A model generated the notes under the pieces. It saw nothing but the letters and a program-made list of their open reading frames with translations. It was not told the DNA's origin and searched no databases. 64,000 nucleotides of DNA from Arthrobacter globiformis (GTDB taxonomy: Bacteria; Actinomycetota; Actinomycetes; Actinomycetales; Micrococcaceae), in assembly GCF_030818015.1 (NCBI RefSeq), contig NZ_JAUSZX010000001.1, positions 310,001 to 374,000 on the forward strand, given 5' to 3'. Positions within the stretch are counted from its first letter, which is position 1. Each line of letters starts with the position of its first letter. This document shows positions 18,276 to 25,929 of this stretch, one piece after another. The translations under genes were made by a program, and so were the position numbers.

Positions 18276-19199
18276 ATGAACACACAAACTGGCACGAAGA
18301 GCCATGCTGACGCCAGCCACACCGAGCAGGCCCTGCTCGAGGTCCGCGACTTCCAGGTGGAGCTCATCACCGACGCCGGCATCATCCGGGCCGTGGATTC
18401 CGTGAGCTTCAGCATCCACCGCGGTGAGACGGTCACCATCATCGGTGAGTCCGGTTCGGGCAAATCGACGACGGCGATGGGCATCCTCCGGCTGCTGCCG
18501 GACGATCTGGCGGTGCTTTCCGGCTCCGTGCTCATCGACGGCGTGGACGTGGTGGCCGAACCCAAGGCCATCGACAAGGTCCGCGGCCGCACCCTCGCGC
18601 TCATCCCGCAGGACCCGATGACCGCGCTGAGCCCCGTGCACTCCATCGGCAGCCAGCTCTCCGAAGCAATCCGGATCGCCGGCGCCGCCTCCAAGGACAA
18701 GGGCGCCGTCCGGGCCCGCGCCATCCGGCTGCTGGAACAGGTGCACATTCCTACACCTGAGGTGCAGCTGAAGAAGTACCCGCACCAGCTCTCCGGCGGC
18801 ATGCTCCAGCGCGTGCTGATCGCGATCGCCCTGGCAAGTGAACCGCAGCTCCTGGTGGCCGACGAACCTACCTCGGCTCTGGACGTTACCGTGCAGGCCG
18901 GCATCCTGGACCTCCTGCTGGAACTGCAGGAGCAGCGCGGCATCGGCATCCTGATGATCACGCACGACCTCGGCGTGGCCCGGCTGATCTCGGACCGCAT
19001 CCACGTCATGAAGGACGGCTCCTTCGTAGAGTCCGGCGACGTCCAGCAGGTCGTGGAGCACCCGGCCACGGAGTACACCCGCAACCTGCTGGCCGCCGTG
19101 CCGGTCCTGGGCCCTTGGGACGAAACTCCCGCCGGCAACACGCAATCCGACACAGCGGCAGCGGCCGCCCTGACCAACACCGGAGCAAGCCATGACTAA
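18276..19199 (+). CDS. ABC transporter ATP-binding protein, DppD-type
   Basis: 307 residues. Walker A GESGSGKST, signature LSGGM, Walker B LLVADEPTSALD, switch His in MITHDLG. The C-terminus past the ATPase core carries the family extension (EYTRNLLAAVPVLG). ATG at 18276 is preferred because AGAAGGG lies upstream and the in-frame GTG at 18240 would overlap the permease by 35 bp. The two ATPase genes overlap by 8 bp, favouring equal amounts. Confidence 0.92.
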   Translation: MNTQTGTKSHADASHTEQALLEVRDFQVELITDAGIIRAVDSVSFSIHRGETVTIIGESGSGKSTTAMGILRLLPDDLAVLSGSVLIDGVDVVAEPKAIDKVRGRTLALIPQDPMTALSPVHSIGSQLSEAIRIAGAASKDKGAVRARAIRLLEQVHIPTPEVQLKKYPHQLSGGMLQRVLIAIALASEPQLLVADEPTSALDVTVQAGILDLLLELQEQRGIGILMITHDLGVARLISDRIHVMKDGSFVESGDVQQVVEHPATEYTRNLLAAVPVLGPWDETPAGNTQSDTAAAAALTNTGASHD

Positions 19200-20019
19200 G
19201 CCGTTCCTCTCCGTCGAGAATCTCGTGGTGGACTACCACGTGCCGGGCGGAACGTTCCGCGCCGTGGATGATGTCTCCTTCTCCGTAGACAAAGGCAAGA
19301 CGATCGCCGTCGTCGGTGAATCCGGCTGCGGAAAGTCCACGATCGCCAAGGCGCTGATGCGGCTGGTGACGCCGGCCAGCGGCCGGATCGAACTGGACGG
19401 CACGGACCTGGCCGCACTTAGCGAAGCCAAACTGCGGCCGCTCCGTTCCAAGTTCCAGATGGTCTTCCAGGATCCGTACGGCTCCCTGGATCCGCACCTC
19501 ACCGCGCAGGAGATCGTGGCGGAGCCGCTGAAGCTGCAGGGTGTCCGCTCCCGGGCCGAACGGAACAAGGCGGCCGCGAAGCTCATCGACCAGGTGGGCC
19601 TGCCGGCAGCGTCCCTGGACAAGCACCCGGCCGAGTTCTCCGGCGGCCAGCGGCAGCGTATCGGCATCGCCCGGGCGCTGGCCTCCAAGCCGGAACTGCT
19701 GGTCTGCGATGAAGCTACCAGCGCCCTCGACGTCTCGGTCCAGGCCCAGGTGCTGCGGCTGCTGAAGTCCATCCAGGACGAAACCGGCATTACCTACGTG
19801 TTCATCTCGCACAACCTTGGCGTGGTGCAGGAGATCAGCGATAGCGTCATGGTCATGCAGCGCGGCAAGCTCGTGGAGTCCGGCAGCACTGCATCCGTGC
19901 TGACCGCGCCGAAGGAGGACTACACCCGCAAGCTCCGCCGGGCCGCCCTGGACCCGTCCACCATGCGCGGCCTCAAGCCCCGCCACGTCGTCCGGTCGCT
20001 GGCACTGAAGGGCGCCTGA
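19192..20019 (+). CDS. ABC transporter ATP-binding protein, DppF-type
   Basis: 275 residues. Walker A GESGCGKST, Q-loop FQMVFQDPYGSLDP, signature FSGGQ, Walker B LLVCDEATSALD, switch His in FISHNLG. The PYGSLDP segment after the Q-loop is typical of the DppF subfamily. Pairs with the preceding ATPase to drive the importer. Confidence 0.92.
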   Translation: MTKPFLSVENLVVDYHVPGGTFRAVDDVSFSVDKGKTIAVVGESGCGKSTIAKALMRLVTPASGRIELDGTDLAALSEAKLRPLRSKFQMVFQDPYGSLDPHLTAQEIVAEPLKLQGVRSRAERNKAAAKLIDQVGLPAASLDKHPAEFSGGQRQRIGIARALASKPELLVCDEATSALDVSVQAQVLRLLKSIQDETGITYVFISHNLGVVQEISDSVMVMQRGKLVESGSTASVLTAPKEDYTRKLRRAALDPSTMRGLKPRHVVRSLALKGA

Positions 20020-20030
20020 ACCGGCTGCCC

Positions 20031-20060
20031 GAAACCCTGAAACCCCGAAACCCCGAACCC
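20031..20060 (+). repeat. 8-bp tandem repeat GAAACCC(C/T), 3.7 copies
   Basis: GAAACCCT then GAAACCCC twice and a partial GAACCC fill the 73-bp gap between the ABC operon part and the aldo/keto reductase gene. It lies just upstream of the GGAGA ribosome site at about 20080. Slipped-strand origin is likely; no function is evident. Confidence 0.85.
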
Positions 20061-20092
20061 GACCGATACTGCAACCCACGGAGAATCAACGC

Positions 20093-21082
20093 ATGAGCAA
20101 GCAGCCAGAAGGAACCCCGGTGGAAGGACTGAAGCTTCCCATCTCGCGGCTGGTGCTGGGCACCATGACGTTCGGCGACACCGCCGATGAGGCCACCGCC
20201 GGACGCATGGTGGAGGAGGCGCTCGACGCCGGCATCACCACCATCGACACCGCCAACGCCTACGTGGGCGGGGTGACGGAGGAGATGCTCGCCCGTCTCC
20301 TCAAGGGGCGCCGCGACGAGGTCGTCCTCGCCTCCAAGGCCGGCATGCCGCACGCGGACCACGGCCAGCACTCGCCACTGTCCCCGGAAGGGCTGCGCAA
20401 CAGCGTGGAGGGCAGCCTGCGCCGGCTCGGCGTGGACAGCATCGACCTGTTCTACCTGCACCAGCCGGACCGTGCCACCCCGCTGCAGGATACGCTGCGC
20501 ACCGTGGCCGAGCTGGCGACCGAAGGGAAGATCGGGGCGCTGGGCGTCTCCAACTTCGCGGCCTGGCAGATCGCCGACGTGATCCACGTTGCCCGCGAGG
20601 TGGGTGCGCCCACGCCCGTAGTGGCGCAGCAGCTCTACAACCTGGTGGCCCGGCGGGTGGAGGAGGAATACCTCGAGTTCGCCGCCACCCACAACGTCCA
20701 CACCATGGTCTACAACCCGCTCGGCGGCGGCCTGCTCACCGGCAAGCACAGCTTCGAGGCCAAGCCCTCCGAGGGCCGCTTCGGTGATTCCAAGCTGGCC
20801 GCCATGTACACCCAGCGCTACTGGGACAAGCAGCTGTTCGACGCCGTCAACGCCCTGGCCGGCATCGCCGAAGGAGCAGGCATCACCCTCGCCGAGCTGT
20901 CCCTGCGATGGCTCGCCTACCGGGCCGGCGTCGGCTCAATGCTGCTGGGCGGTTCCAAGGTGGAGCAGCTGCGCTCCAACATCGCCGCCGTGGCCAAGGG
21001 GCCGCTGCCCGAGGACGTCAGCGCCGCGTGCGACGCCGTCGGCTCCGGACTCCGCGGGCCCATGCCGGCCTACAACCGCTGA
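20093..21082 (+). CDS. Aldo/keto reductase
   Basis: 329 residues, TIM-barrel AKR. Seen: the early GTMTFG, catalytic Asp/Tyr in TIDTANAYVGG, catalytic Lys in VVLASKAGM, His in FYLHQPDR, and the C-terminal GGSKVEQL cofactor loop. It is 73 bp past the ATPase gene, preceded by ACGGAGA. It probably reduces or oxidises the carbonyl of the imported sugar or its cleavage product with NADP(H). Confidence 0.9.
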   Translation: MSKQPEGTPVEGLKLPISRLVLGTMTFGDTADEATAGRMVEEALDAGITTIDTANAYVGGVTEEMLARLLKGRRDEVVLASKAGMPHADHGQHSPLSPEGLRNSVEGSLRRLGVDSIDLFYLHQPDRATPLQDTLRTVAELATEGKIGALGVSNFAAWQIADVIHVAREVGAPTPVVAQQLYNLVARRVEEEYLEFAATHNVHTMVYNPLGGGLLTGKHSFEAKPSEGRFGDSKLAAMYTQRYWDKQLFDAVNALAGIAEGAGITLAELSLRWLAYRAGVGSMLLGGSKVEQLRSNIAAVAKGPLPEDVSAACDAVGSGLRGPMPAYNR

Positions 21083-21111
21083 TTTCCCGAACTGAAGGCA
21101 GAAGACACCAC

Positions 21112-21888
21112 ATGACATCTGAACTCGCTACCGAATTCGCCCGCAAGGTCCGCGCCCGTGAGCAGGCCGTCGGCTACTGGACAGTGCTGGACGCACCCGT
21201 GGCAACGGAACGCATCAGCCGGCTCGGCTATGACTACGTGGCCCTGGACGCGCAGCACGGGCTGCTCGGCTACTCCGGCGTGCTGAACGGTCTTATGGCC
21301 ATCGACGCCGGGCACACCGCCGTCGGCATGGTGCGGGTAGAGGCCAACGACTTCACCGCGATCGGCAAAGCGCTCGACGCAGGCGCCGTCGGCGTGATCG
21401 TCCCGCTCGTCAACACCGCCGTGGACGCCGCGGCCGCAGTCGCCGCCGCGAAGTACCCGCCGCTGGGCGGGCGGTCCTACGGACCCATGCGCTCGGCCCT
21501 GCGGATCGGCCCGGTGCCCGCCGAAGCCAATGCCACCACCCTGGTCTTCGCCATGATCGAGACGCCCGAAGGGCTGGCCAACGTGAAGGAGATCTGCGCG
21601 ACGCCCGGTCTGGACGGCATCTACGTGGGCCCTTCGGACCTGGCCATCGCAGTCGGCGGCGCCTTCCCGGGGGATCCCGCCGTCGAGGCCGAGTTCAACG
21701 CGGCGCTGGAAACCATCGCTGAGGTGGCCGCCTCGGCAGGCATCGCCGCCGGCATCCACACCGCCGCCGGGGAGATCGCCGCCCAGCGGCTCCGCCAGGG
21801 CTACACGTTCACCACCGTCGCGTCGGACCTGACCCACCTGGAGCTGGCTGCCAAGGCGCACCTGGCCGCCGCCAAGTCGGAGGGCTGA
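21112..21888 (+). CDS. HpcH/HpaI family (class II, 2-keto-3-deoxy-acid type) aldolase
   Basis: 258 residues. Motifs of the metal-dependent HpcH/HpaI family: VALDAQHGLLG, GAVGVIVPLVN, the metal-ligand Glu in AMIETPEGL and the ligand Asp in GIYVGPSDLA. Members split or join pyruvate and an aldehyde (2-keto-3-deoxyglucarate, 2,4-dihydroxyheptenedioate and similar). Start ATG at 21112 is 29 bp after the reductase stop. In this operon it probably performs the carbon-carbon cleavage step. Confidence 0.88.
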   Translation: MTSELATEFARKVRAREQAVGYWTVLDAPVATERISRLGYDYVALDAQHGLLGYSGVLNGLMAIDAGHTAVGMVRVEANDFTAIGKALDAGAVGVIVPLVNTAVDAAAAVAAAKYPPLGGRSYGPMRSALRIGPVPAEANATTLVFAMIETPEGLANVKEICATPGLDGIYVGPSDLAIAVGGAFPGDPAVEAEFNAALETIAEVAASAGIAAGIHTAAGEIAAQRLRQGYTFTTVASDLTHLELAAKAHLAAAKSEG

Positions 21889-21891
21889 GGT

Positions 21892-23157
21892 ATGCAGACG
21901 ACCAACGCCGGCTACAGCACCATCACGCCCGACGGCGCCGTGAAGCGCGCGGACGGCGCAGACTTCGCGTACCTGCCGGCGCCGACTGTGCAGAGCCACG
22001 CCGCCAACCTCCTGACCCTGCCCGACGGCCGCCTCGGCTGCGTATGGTTCGGCGGCACCCAGGAAGGCGTACCGGACATTTCCATCTGGTTCTCCACCCT
22101 GGAGCCGGGCAGCGGCCAGTGGTCACCGGCGCAGCAGCTTTCGGACGACTCCACCCGGTCGGAGCAGAACCCGATCCTGTTCACGGCTCCCGGCATTGCC
22201 GGAGAGGGCGGCGGTACCCTCTGGCTCCTATACACCGCGCAGAAGGCGGGCAACCAGGATACGGCGGAGGTCCGCCGTCGCACTTCCACGGACAGCGGCC
22301 GCACGTGGGGACCGGTCGAAACGCTGTTCCCCGCCAACGAAACGGGCGGCGTCTTCGTCCGGCAGCTGCCGGTGCTGCTGCCGTCCGGCCGCCTGATCAT
22401 CCCGATCTTCCGCTGCATCACCACGCCGGGGGAGAAGTGGGTGGGCAACAGCGACGACAGTGCCGTGATGATCTCCGACGACGGTGGGGCCACCTGGAGC
22501 GAGCACATCCTGCCGGGGAGCCTGGGCTGCGTCCACATGAACATCCAGCCCGTGGCCGACGGCTCGCTGCTGGCACTGTTCCGCAGCCGCTGGGCCGATT
22601 CGATCTACGAATCCCGTTCCACGGACGACGGCACCACGTGGAGCGAGCCGGTCCCCACGGAGCTGCCCAACAACAACTCCTCCATCCAGTTCGCGGCGCT
22701 CGCCGACGGCCGCCTGGCGCTGGTCTACAACCACAGCCGCGCGGAGGAGAACACCGAGCGGCGGCTCTCGCTCTATGACGAAATTGACGACGACGGCCTG
22801 GCCGCCGAACAGGGCCAGCTCACCGAACCGGACCCGGCTGCCGGCGGCGGAGCGGGCGACGGCGGGCGGCGCGCCTTCTGGGGGACGCCGCGCTCGCCCA
22901 TGACGCTGGCCATCTCGGAGGACTCGGGCCGCAGCTGGCCCATCCGGCGGAACCTCGACGTCGGGGACGGCTACTGCCTCTCCAACAACTCCCGCGATGG
23001 CCTGAACAGGGAATACTCCTACCCGTCCATCCACCAGGGCCCGGACGGTGCGCTGAACATCGCGTACACCTACTTCCGGCAAGCCATCAAGTACGTCCGC
23101 GTTGACCCGGAGTGGGCCTATGGGGGCAGCACGACGCCGGGCGGCGACGAGCAGTGA
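21892..23157 (+). CDS. Sialidase-fold (BNR/Asp-box) protein, cytosolic
   Basis: 421 residues forming a six-bladed propeller signature with four Asp-boxes: STDSGRTW (132-139), SDDGGATW (195-202), STDDGTTW (243-250) and SEDSGRSW (near 340). There is no signal peptide or membrane anchor, unlike secreted sialidases. An Arg- and Glu-bearing active site of true neuraminidases could not be confirmed. Starts 3 bp after the aldolase stop and overlaps the next SDR by a GTGA. It may hydrolyse an imported glycoside or acidic disaccharide inside the cell. Confidence 0.8.
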   Translation: MQTTNAGYSTITPDGAVKRADGADFAYLPAPTVQSHAANLLTLPDGRLGCVWFGGTQEGVPDISIWFSTLEPGSGQWSPAQQLSDDSTRSEQNPILFTAPGIAGEGGGTLWLLYTAQKAGNQDTAEVRRRTSTDSGRTWGPVETLFPANETGGVFVRQLPVLLPSGRLIIPIFRCITTPGEKWVGNSDDSAVMISDDGGATWSEHILPGSLGCVHMNIQPVADGSLLALFRSRWADSIYESRSTDDGTTWSEPVPTELPNNNSSIQFAALADGRLALVYNHSRAEENTERRLSLYDEIDDDGLAAEQGQLTEPDPAAGGGAGDGGRRAFWGTPRSPMTLAISEDSGRSWPIRRNLDVGDGYCLSNNSRDGLNREYSYPSIHQGPDGALNIAYTYFRQAIKYVRVDPEWAYGGSTTPGGDEQ

Positions 23158-23834
23158 CCGGCACCCGCCACGCGATTGTCACGGGCTGCAGCTCCGGCAT
23201 TGGCAAGGCGATCGCCGAACGGCTGCTGGCCGACGGCTGGGCCGTCACCGGGCTGAGCCGCAGCGAGACCTCGCTGGGGCCAGGGTTCCGGTGGCTGCAC
23301 GCGGACCTGTCCGACCCGCCGTCGCTGGCGGAAACTGCGGCGGGGATTGACCCAGCGGACGCACTGGTGCACGCCGCCGGATACCAGCGCACCGCGCCGC
23401 TGGGCGAGCTGGACCCGGACGCGCTCGCCGGCATGTTTGCCGTTCACGTCGGGGCCGCCAGTGCGCTGGCCAACGAGGTAGTGCCGCGGATGCCCAACGG
23501 CGGCCGGGTGCTGCTGATCGGCAGCCGGACGTCCACGGGCGCGGCCGGCAAGAGCCAGTACGCGGCGACGAAGGCTGCGCTGATGGGCATGGGCAGGACG
23601 TGGGCGCAGGAGCTTGCCCCGCGCGGCATCACGGTGAACGTGTTGTCGCCGGGGCCCACGGACACGCCCATGCTGGCGGACCCCGGGCGGGCGGACGCGC
23701 CGCCGAAGCTGCCTGCGCTCGGCCAGCTCGTGGATCCCGAGGACGTTGCGGCGCTCGCCGGGTTCCTGCTCGGACCGCACGGAAAGTCCATCACGGGTCA
23801 GAACTACGTGATCTGCGGCGGCGCCTCCCTGTGA
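23154..23834 (+). CDS. SDR family oxidoreductase
   Basis: 226 residues. Cofactor motif TGCSSGIGKA, HAAG in place of NNAG, catalytic Ser in LIGSRTS and YAATK, and the terminal ICGGASL. The GTG at 23154 overlaps the stop of the sialidase-fold gene, the arrangement seen throughout this operon; an in-frame ATG at 23112 would lie well inside it. An Arg follows beta-2 (GLSRSE), which favours NADP. Confidence 0.85.
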   Translation: MTGTRHAIVTGCSSGIGKAIAERLLADGWAVTGLSRSETSLGPGFRWLHADLSDPPSLAETAAGIDPADALVHAAGYQRTAPLGELDPDALAGMFAVHVGAASALANEVVPRMPNGGRVLLIGSRTSTGAAGKSQYAATKAALMGMGRTWAQELAPRGITVNVLSPGPTDTPMLADPGRADAPPKLPALGQLVDPEDVAALAGFLLGPHGKSITGQNYVICGGASL

Positions 23835-23899
23835 GGTGCCCGTTGTGAGTCGCGCAGCCGCCGGACCCCTACGATGGTGACAACAAAGGAGAGCCACAG

Positions 23900-24691
23900 A
23901 TGACCACCGCCAAAGCCAGGCGCGAAGAGATCTACCACCTCGCCGTCACCACGGGGCTGGCGTCTGTGGAGGAACTGTCGCGGCATTTCCGGGTGACCGC
24001 CTCCACCATCCGGCGGGACCTGGCTCACCTGAACGAGGAGGGGAAGCTGGCGCGGACCTACGGCGGGGCCGTGGCACTAGGCGCCCACCCTGAACCGTCC
24101 CTGCGGCAGCGGACCGGCGAGGCGTACGAGCAGAAGCACGCCATCGCAGCCTGGGCTGCCGCGGAGGTGAAGGACGGCGAGAACATCCTGCTCGACGGCG
24201 GCTCTACCGTCGGTGCGCTGGCGCACGCCCTGCGGGGGAGGGAGAACCTGTCCATCACTACGCCGGGAATCAACACACTGCAGGAGCTCGCTGACTCGCC
24301 GGGGATCCAGGTGGACTGCCTCGGCGGCCGGTTGCGCGGCGTGAGCCAGACATTCGTGGGGCCCCTTGCCGAGGCGGCCCTGGAGCGCATGAGCTTTGAC
24401 CGCGTGTTCCTGGGCGCCGACGCCGTCACCGCCGACGACGGGCTCTGCGAGGCAGACCATGCGCAGACCCGGCTGAAGGAACTCATGGCCCGGCGCGGCG
24501 ACGCGGTCTACGTCCTGGCCGACTCCGGCAAGCTGGGGAAGCGCCCGTTCCACGCCTGGGCGAAGCTCGCCCAGCCGTGGACCCTGGTGACGGACTCCGG
24601 CGCCGACCCGGGCCAGGTGGCGCTGTTCAGGGAGGCCGGCGTGCAGGTGGAGCTGGTCCAGGTAGAAGCCGGGCAGCAGGCTTCTGCCTAG
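23900..24691 (+). CDS. DeoR/GlpR family transcriptional regulator
   Basis: 263 residues. N-terminal DeoR HTH (VEELSRHFRVTASTIRRDL) and a C-terminal sugar-phosphate isomerase-like sensor (LDGGSTVGALAHAL; FLGADAV; LCEADHAQTRLKELM). Members are repressors released by phosphorylated sugars. ATG follows AAAGGAGAG. It is the last gene of the ABC operon and is the best candidate to bind the repeats at 14689-14727. A phosphorylated inducer would fit the kinase encoded divergently. Confidence 0.9.
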   Translation: MTTAKARREEIYHLAVTTGLASVEELSRHFRVTASTIRRDLAHLNEEGKLARTYGGAVALGAHPEPSLRQRTGEAYEQKHAIAAWAAAEVKDGENILLDGGSTVGALAHALRGRENLSITTPGINTLQELADSPGIQVDCLGGRLRGVSQTFVGPLAEAALERMSFDRVFLGADAVTADDGLCEADHAQTRLKELMARRGDAVYVLADSGKLGKRPFHAWAKLAQPWTLVTDSGADPGQVALFREAGVQVELVQVEAGQQASA

Positions 24692-24771
24692 GCCCGCTCG
24701 TTCACGGGACAGGATCCGGCGTCCGGCGGGAACACTGGTAAGCGTGAATTTGTTATTAATAGTGACCCAAA

Positions 24772-25119
24772 ATGAACACTGCACACACCGCCTTGATAGT
24801 CCCGCCCCGCCTGGGCGAACCCCTCCGGGTCGTATCCGTGGCAGGCCCGGACAACCTGAAGGACCTGCTCGGCGGCGACTTCGAGTCGGTCGCCCGGGGC
24901 GACTGGCACCTTTATCTCAACGCCGAGGGAACCAGCGGCAACCTGCCAGTGAACCTCCGTGCCGACCAACTCATGCATGATTGCGGCCTCGACCTGGCAG
25001 GCGCAGCCCGCGGACCGGCAGTCATCGTCGGCCGCGACGCCAAGGGCAAGGACACCAGCATCCCGGAGCGCCTGCTGCGCCTCGCAGAAGAACTTTTCGG
25101 GACGCCGCAGGCAGCCTGA
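24772..25119 (+). CDS. DUF3846-type protein
   Basis: 115 residues. The pattern of a beta-rich domain with LYLNAEGTSGNLPVNLRADQL followed by AARGPAVIVGRDAKGKDTS matches the DUF3846 family as I know it; these small proteins are common in actinobacteria and their phages and have no defined role. TATTAAT lies 10 nt before the ATG and no Shine-Dalgarno element is seen, so translation is probably from a leaderless message. Confidence 0.65.
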   Translation: MNTAHTALIVPPRLGEPLRVVSVAGPDNLKDLLGGDFESVARGDWHLYLNAEGTSGNLPVNLRADQLMHDCGLDLAGAARGPAVIVGRDAKGKDTSIPERLLRLAEELFGTPQAA

Positions 25120-25162
25120 GGACGCGGGTACATCTTGGCCGTTTGGCGTCTAGCATTGTGGA

Positions 25163-25894
25163 ATGACGGAAGCGAACGAAGAAACAGCTGTCCTTCAGCT
25201 GCAGGACATCCTTATCGGGGCCGACAATGTTGACGGTTTCCTTGAGGGCTTGGCCGGATTTGCTGCATCCACCCTCAGCGGCCTGGCGGGTGAGGCCGTT
25301 GAATGCGCCATCACCTTGAAGCGGCGCAGACAAACCTCGACCGTTGCGGGCAGCAGCCCGCGCGCAATAGAGCTGGACCACATCGAGCAGCGTGTGGGCG
25401 ACGGGCCTTGCATTCGGGCGCTTTTCACCATGGCTCCGGAATTGCTCAACGATGTCCAAACGGATGACCGCTGGCCGGAATACCAGAAGCGACTGGCCGA
25501 GAACGGTGTCTACAGCACCGTCGGCATCCCGTTGGACATTGGGGAAGGCGCCAGTGCGGCGCTGAATTTTTTCGGTCCCACACCGGGTCTTTTCACTCCC
25601 GAGCTCTTTCACAGGGCGGTCGAGTTTGGCGACATCGCCAGCCGCACGCTGCACCTGTCGGTCCGGATCGGTGCCGCCCAGGCACGGGCGCAGAACCTTG
25701 AGGCCGCGATGCAGAGCCGGACTGCGATTGACATCGCCTGCGGGGTGATCATGGCGCAGAACAAGTGCTCCCAGCAGGAAGCCATGGACATACTTGCCAA
25801 GGTCTCAAGCAACCGGAACCAAAAACTGCGCGACGTGGCCGCGGAACTGGTGGGAAGGCTGTCGGGATCAGGTGTGGAGACGCACTTCGAGTAG
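25163..25894 (+). CDS. GAF-ANTAR domain protein
   Basis: 243 residues. A GAF sensor (about 20-165; HIEQRVGDGPCIRALF, then STVGIPLDIGEGASAALNFFG) and a C-terminal ANTAR RNA-binding domain (about 175-235; LEAAMQSRTAIDIACGVIMAQNKC, with QQEAMDILAKVS). ANTAR dimers bind paired hexaloop RNA hairpins to antagonise terminators. No histidine kinase lies next to it, so the ligand may be sensed directly. TAGCAT 10 nt before the ATG again suggests a leaderless message. Confidence 0.9.
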   Translation: MTEANEETAVLQLQDILIGADNVDGFLEGLAGFAASTLSGLAGEAVECAITLKRRRQTSTVAGSSPRAIELDHIEQRVGDGPCIRALFTMAPELLNDVQTDDRWPEYQKRLAENGVYSTVGIPLDIGEGASAALNFFGPTPGLFTPELFHRAVEFGDIASRTLHLSVRIGAAQARAQNLEAAMQSRTAIDIACGVIMAQNKCSQQEAMDILAKVSSNRNQKLRDVAAELVGRLSGSGVETHFE

Positions 25895-25929
25895 GACCGG
25901 AGGCGCTTGGCGGCCGTAGCTTCGGCTCG

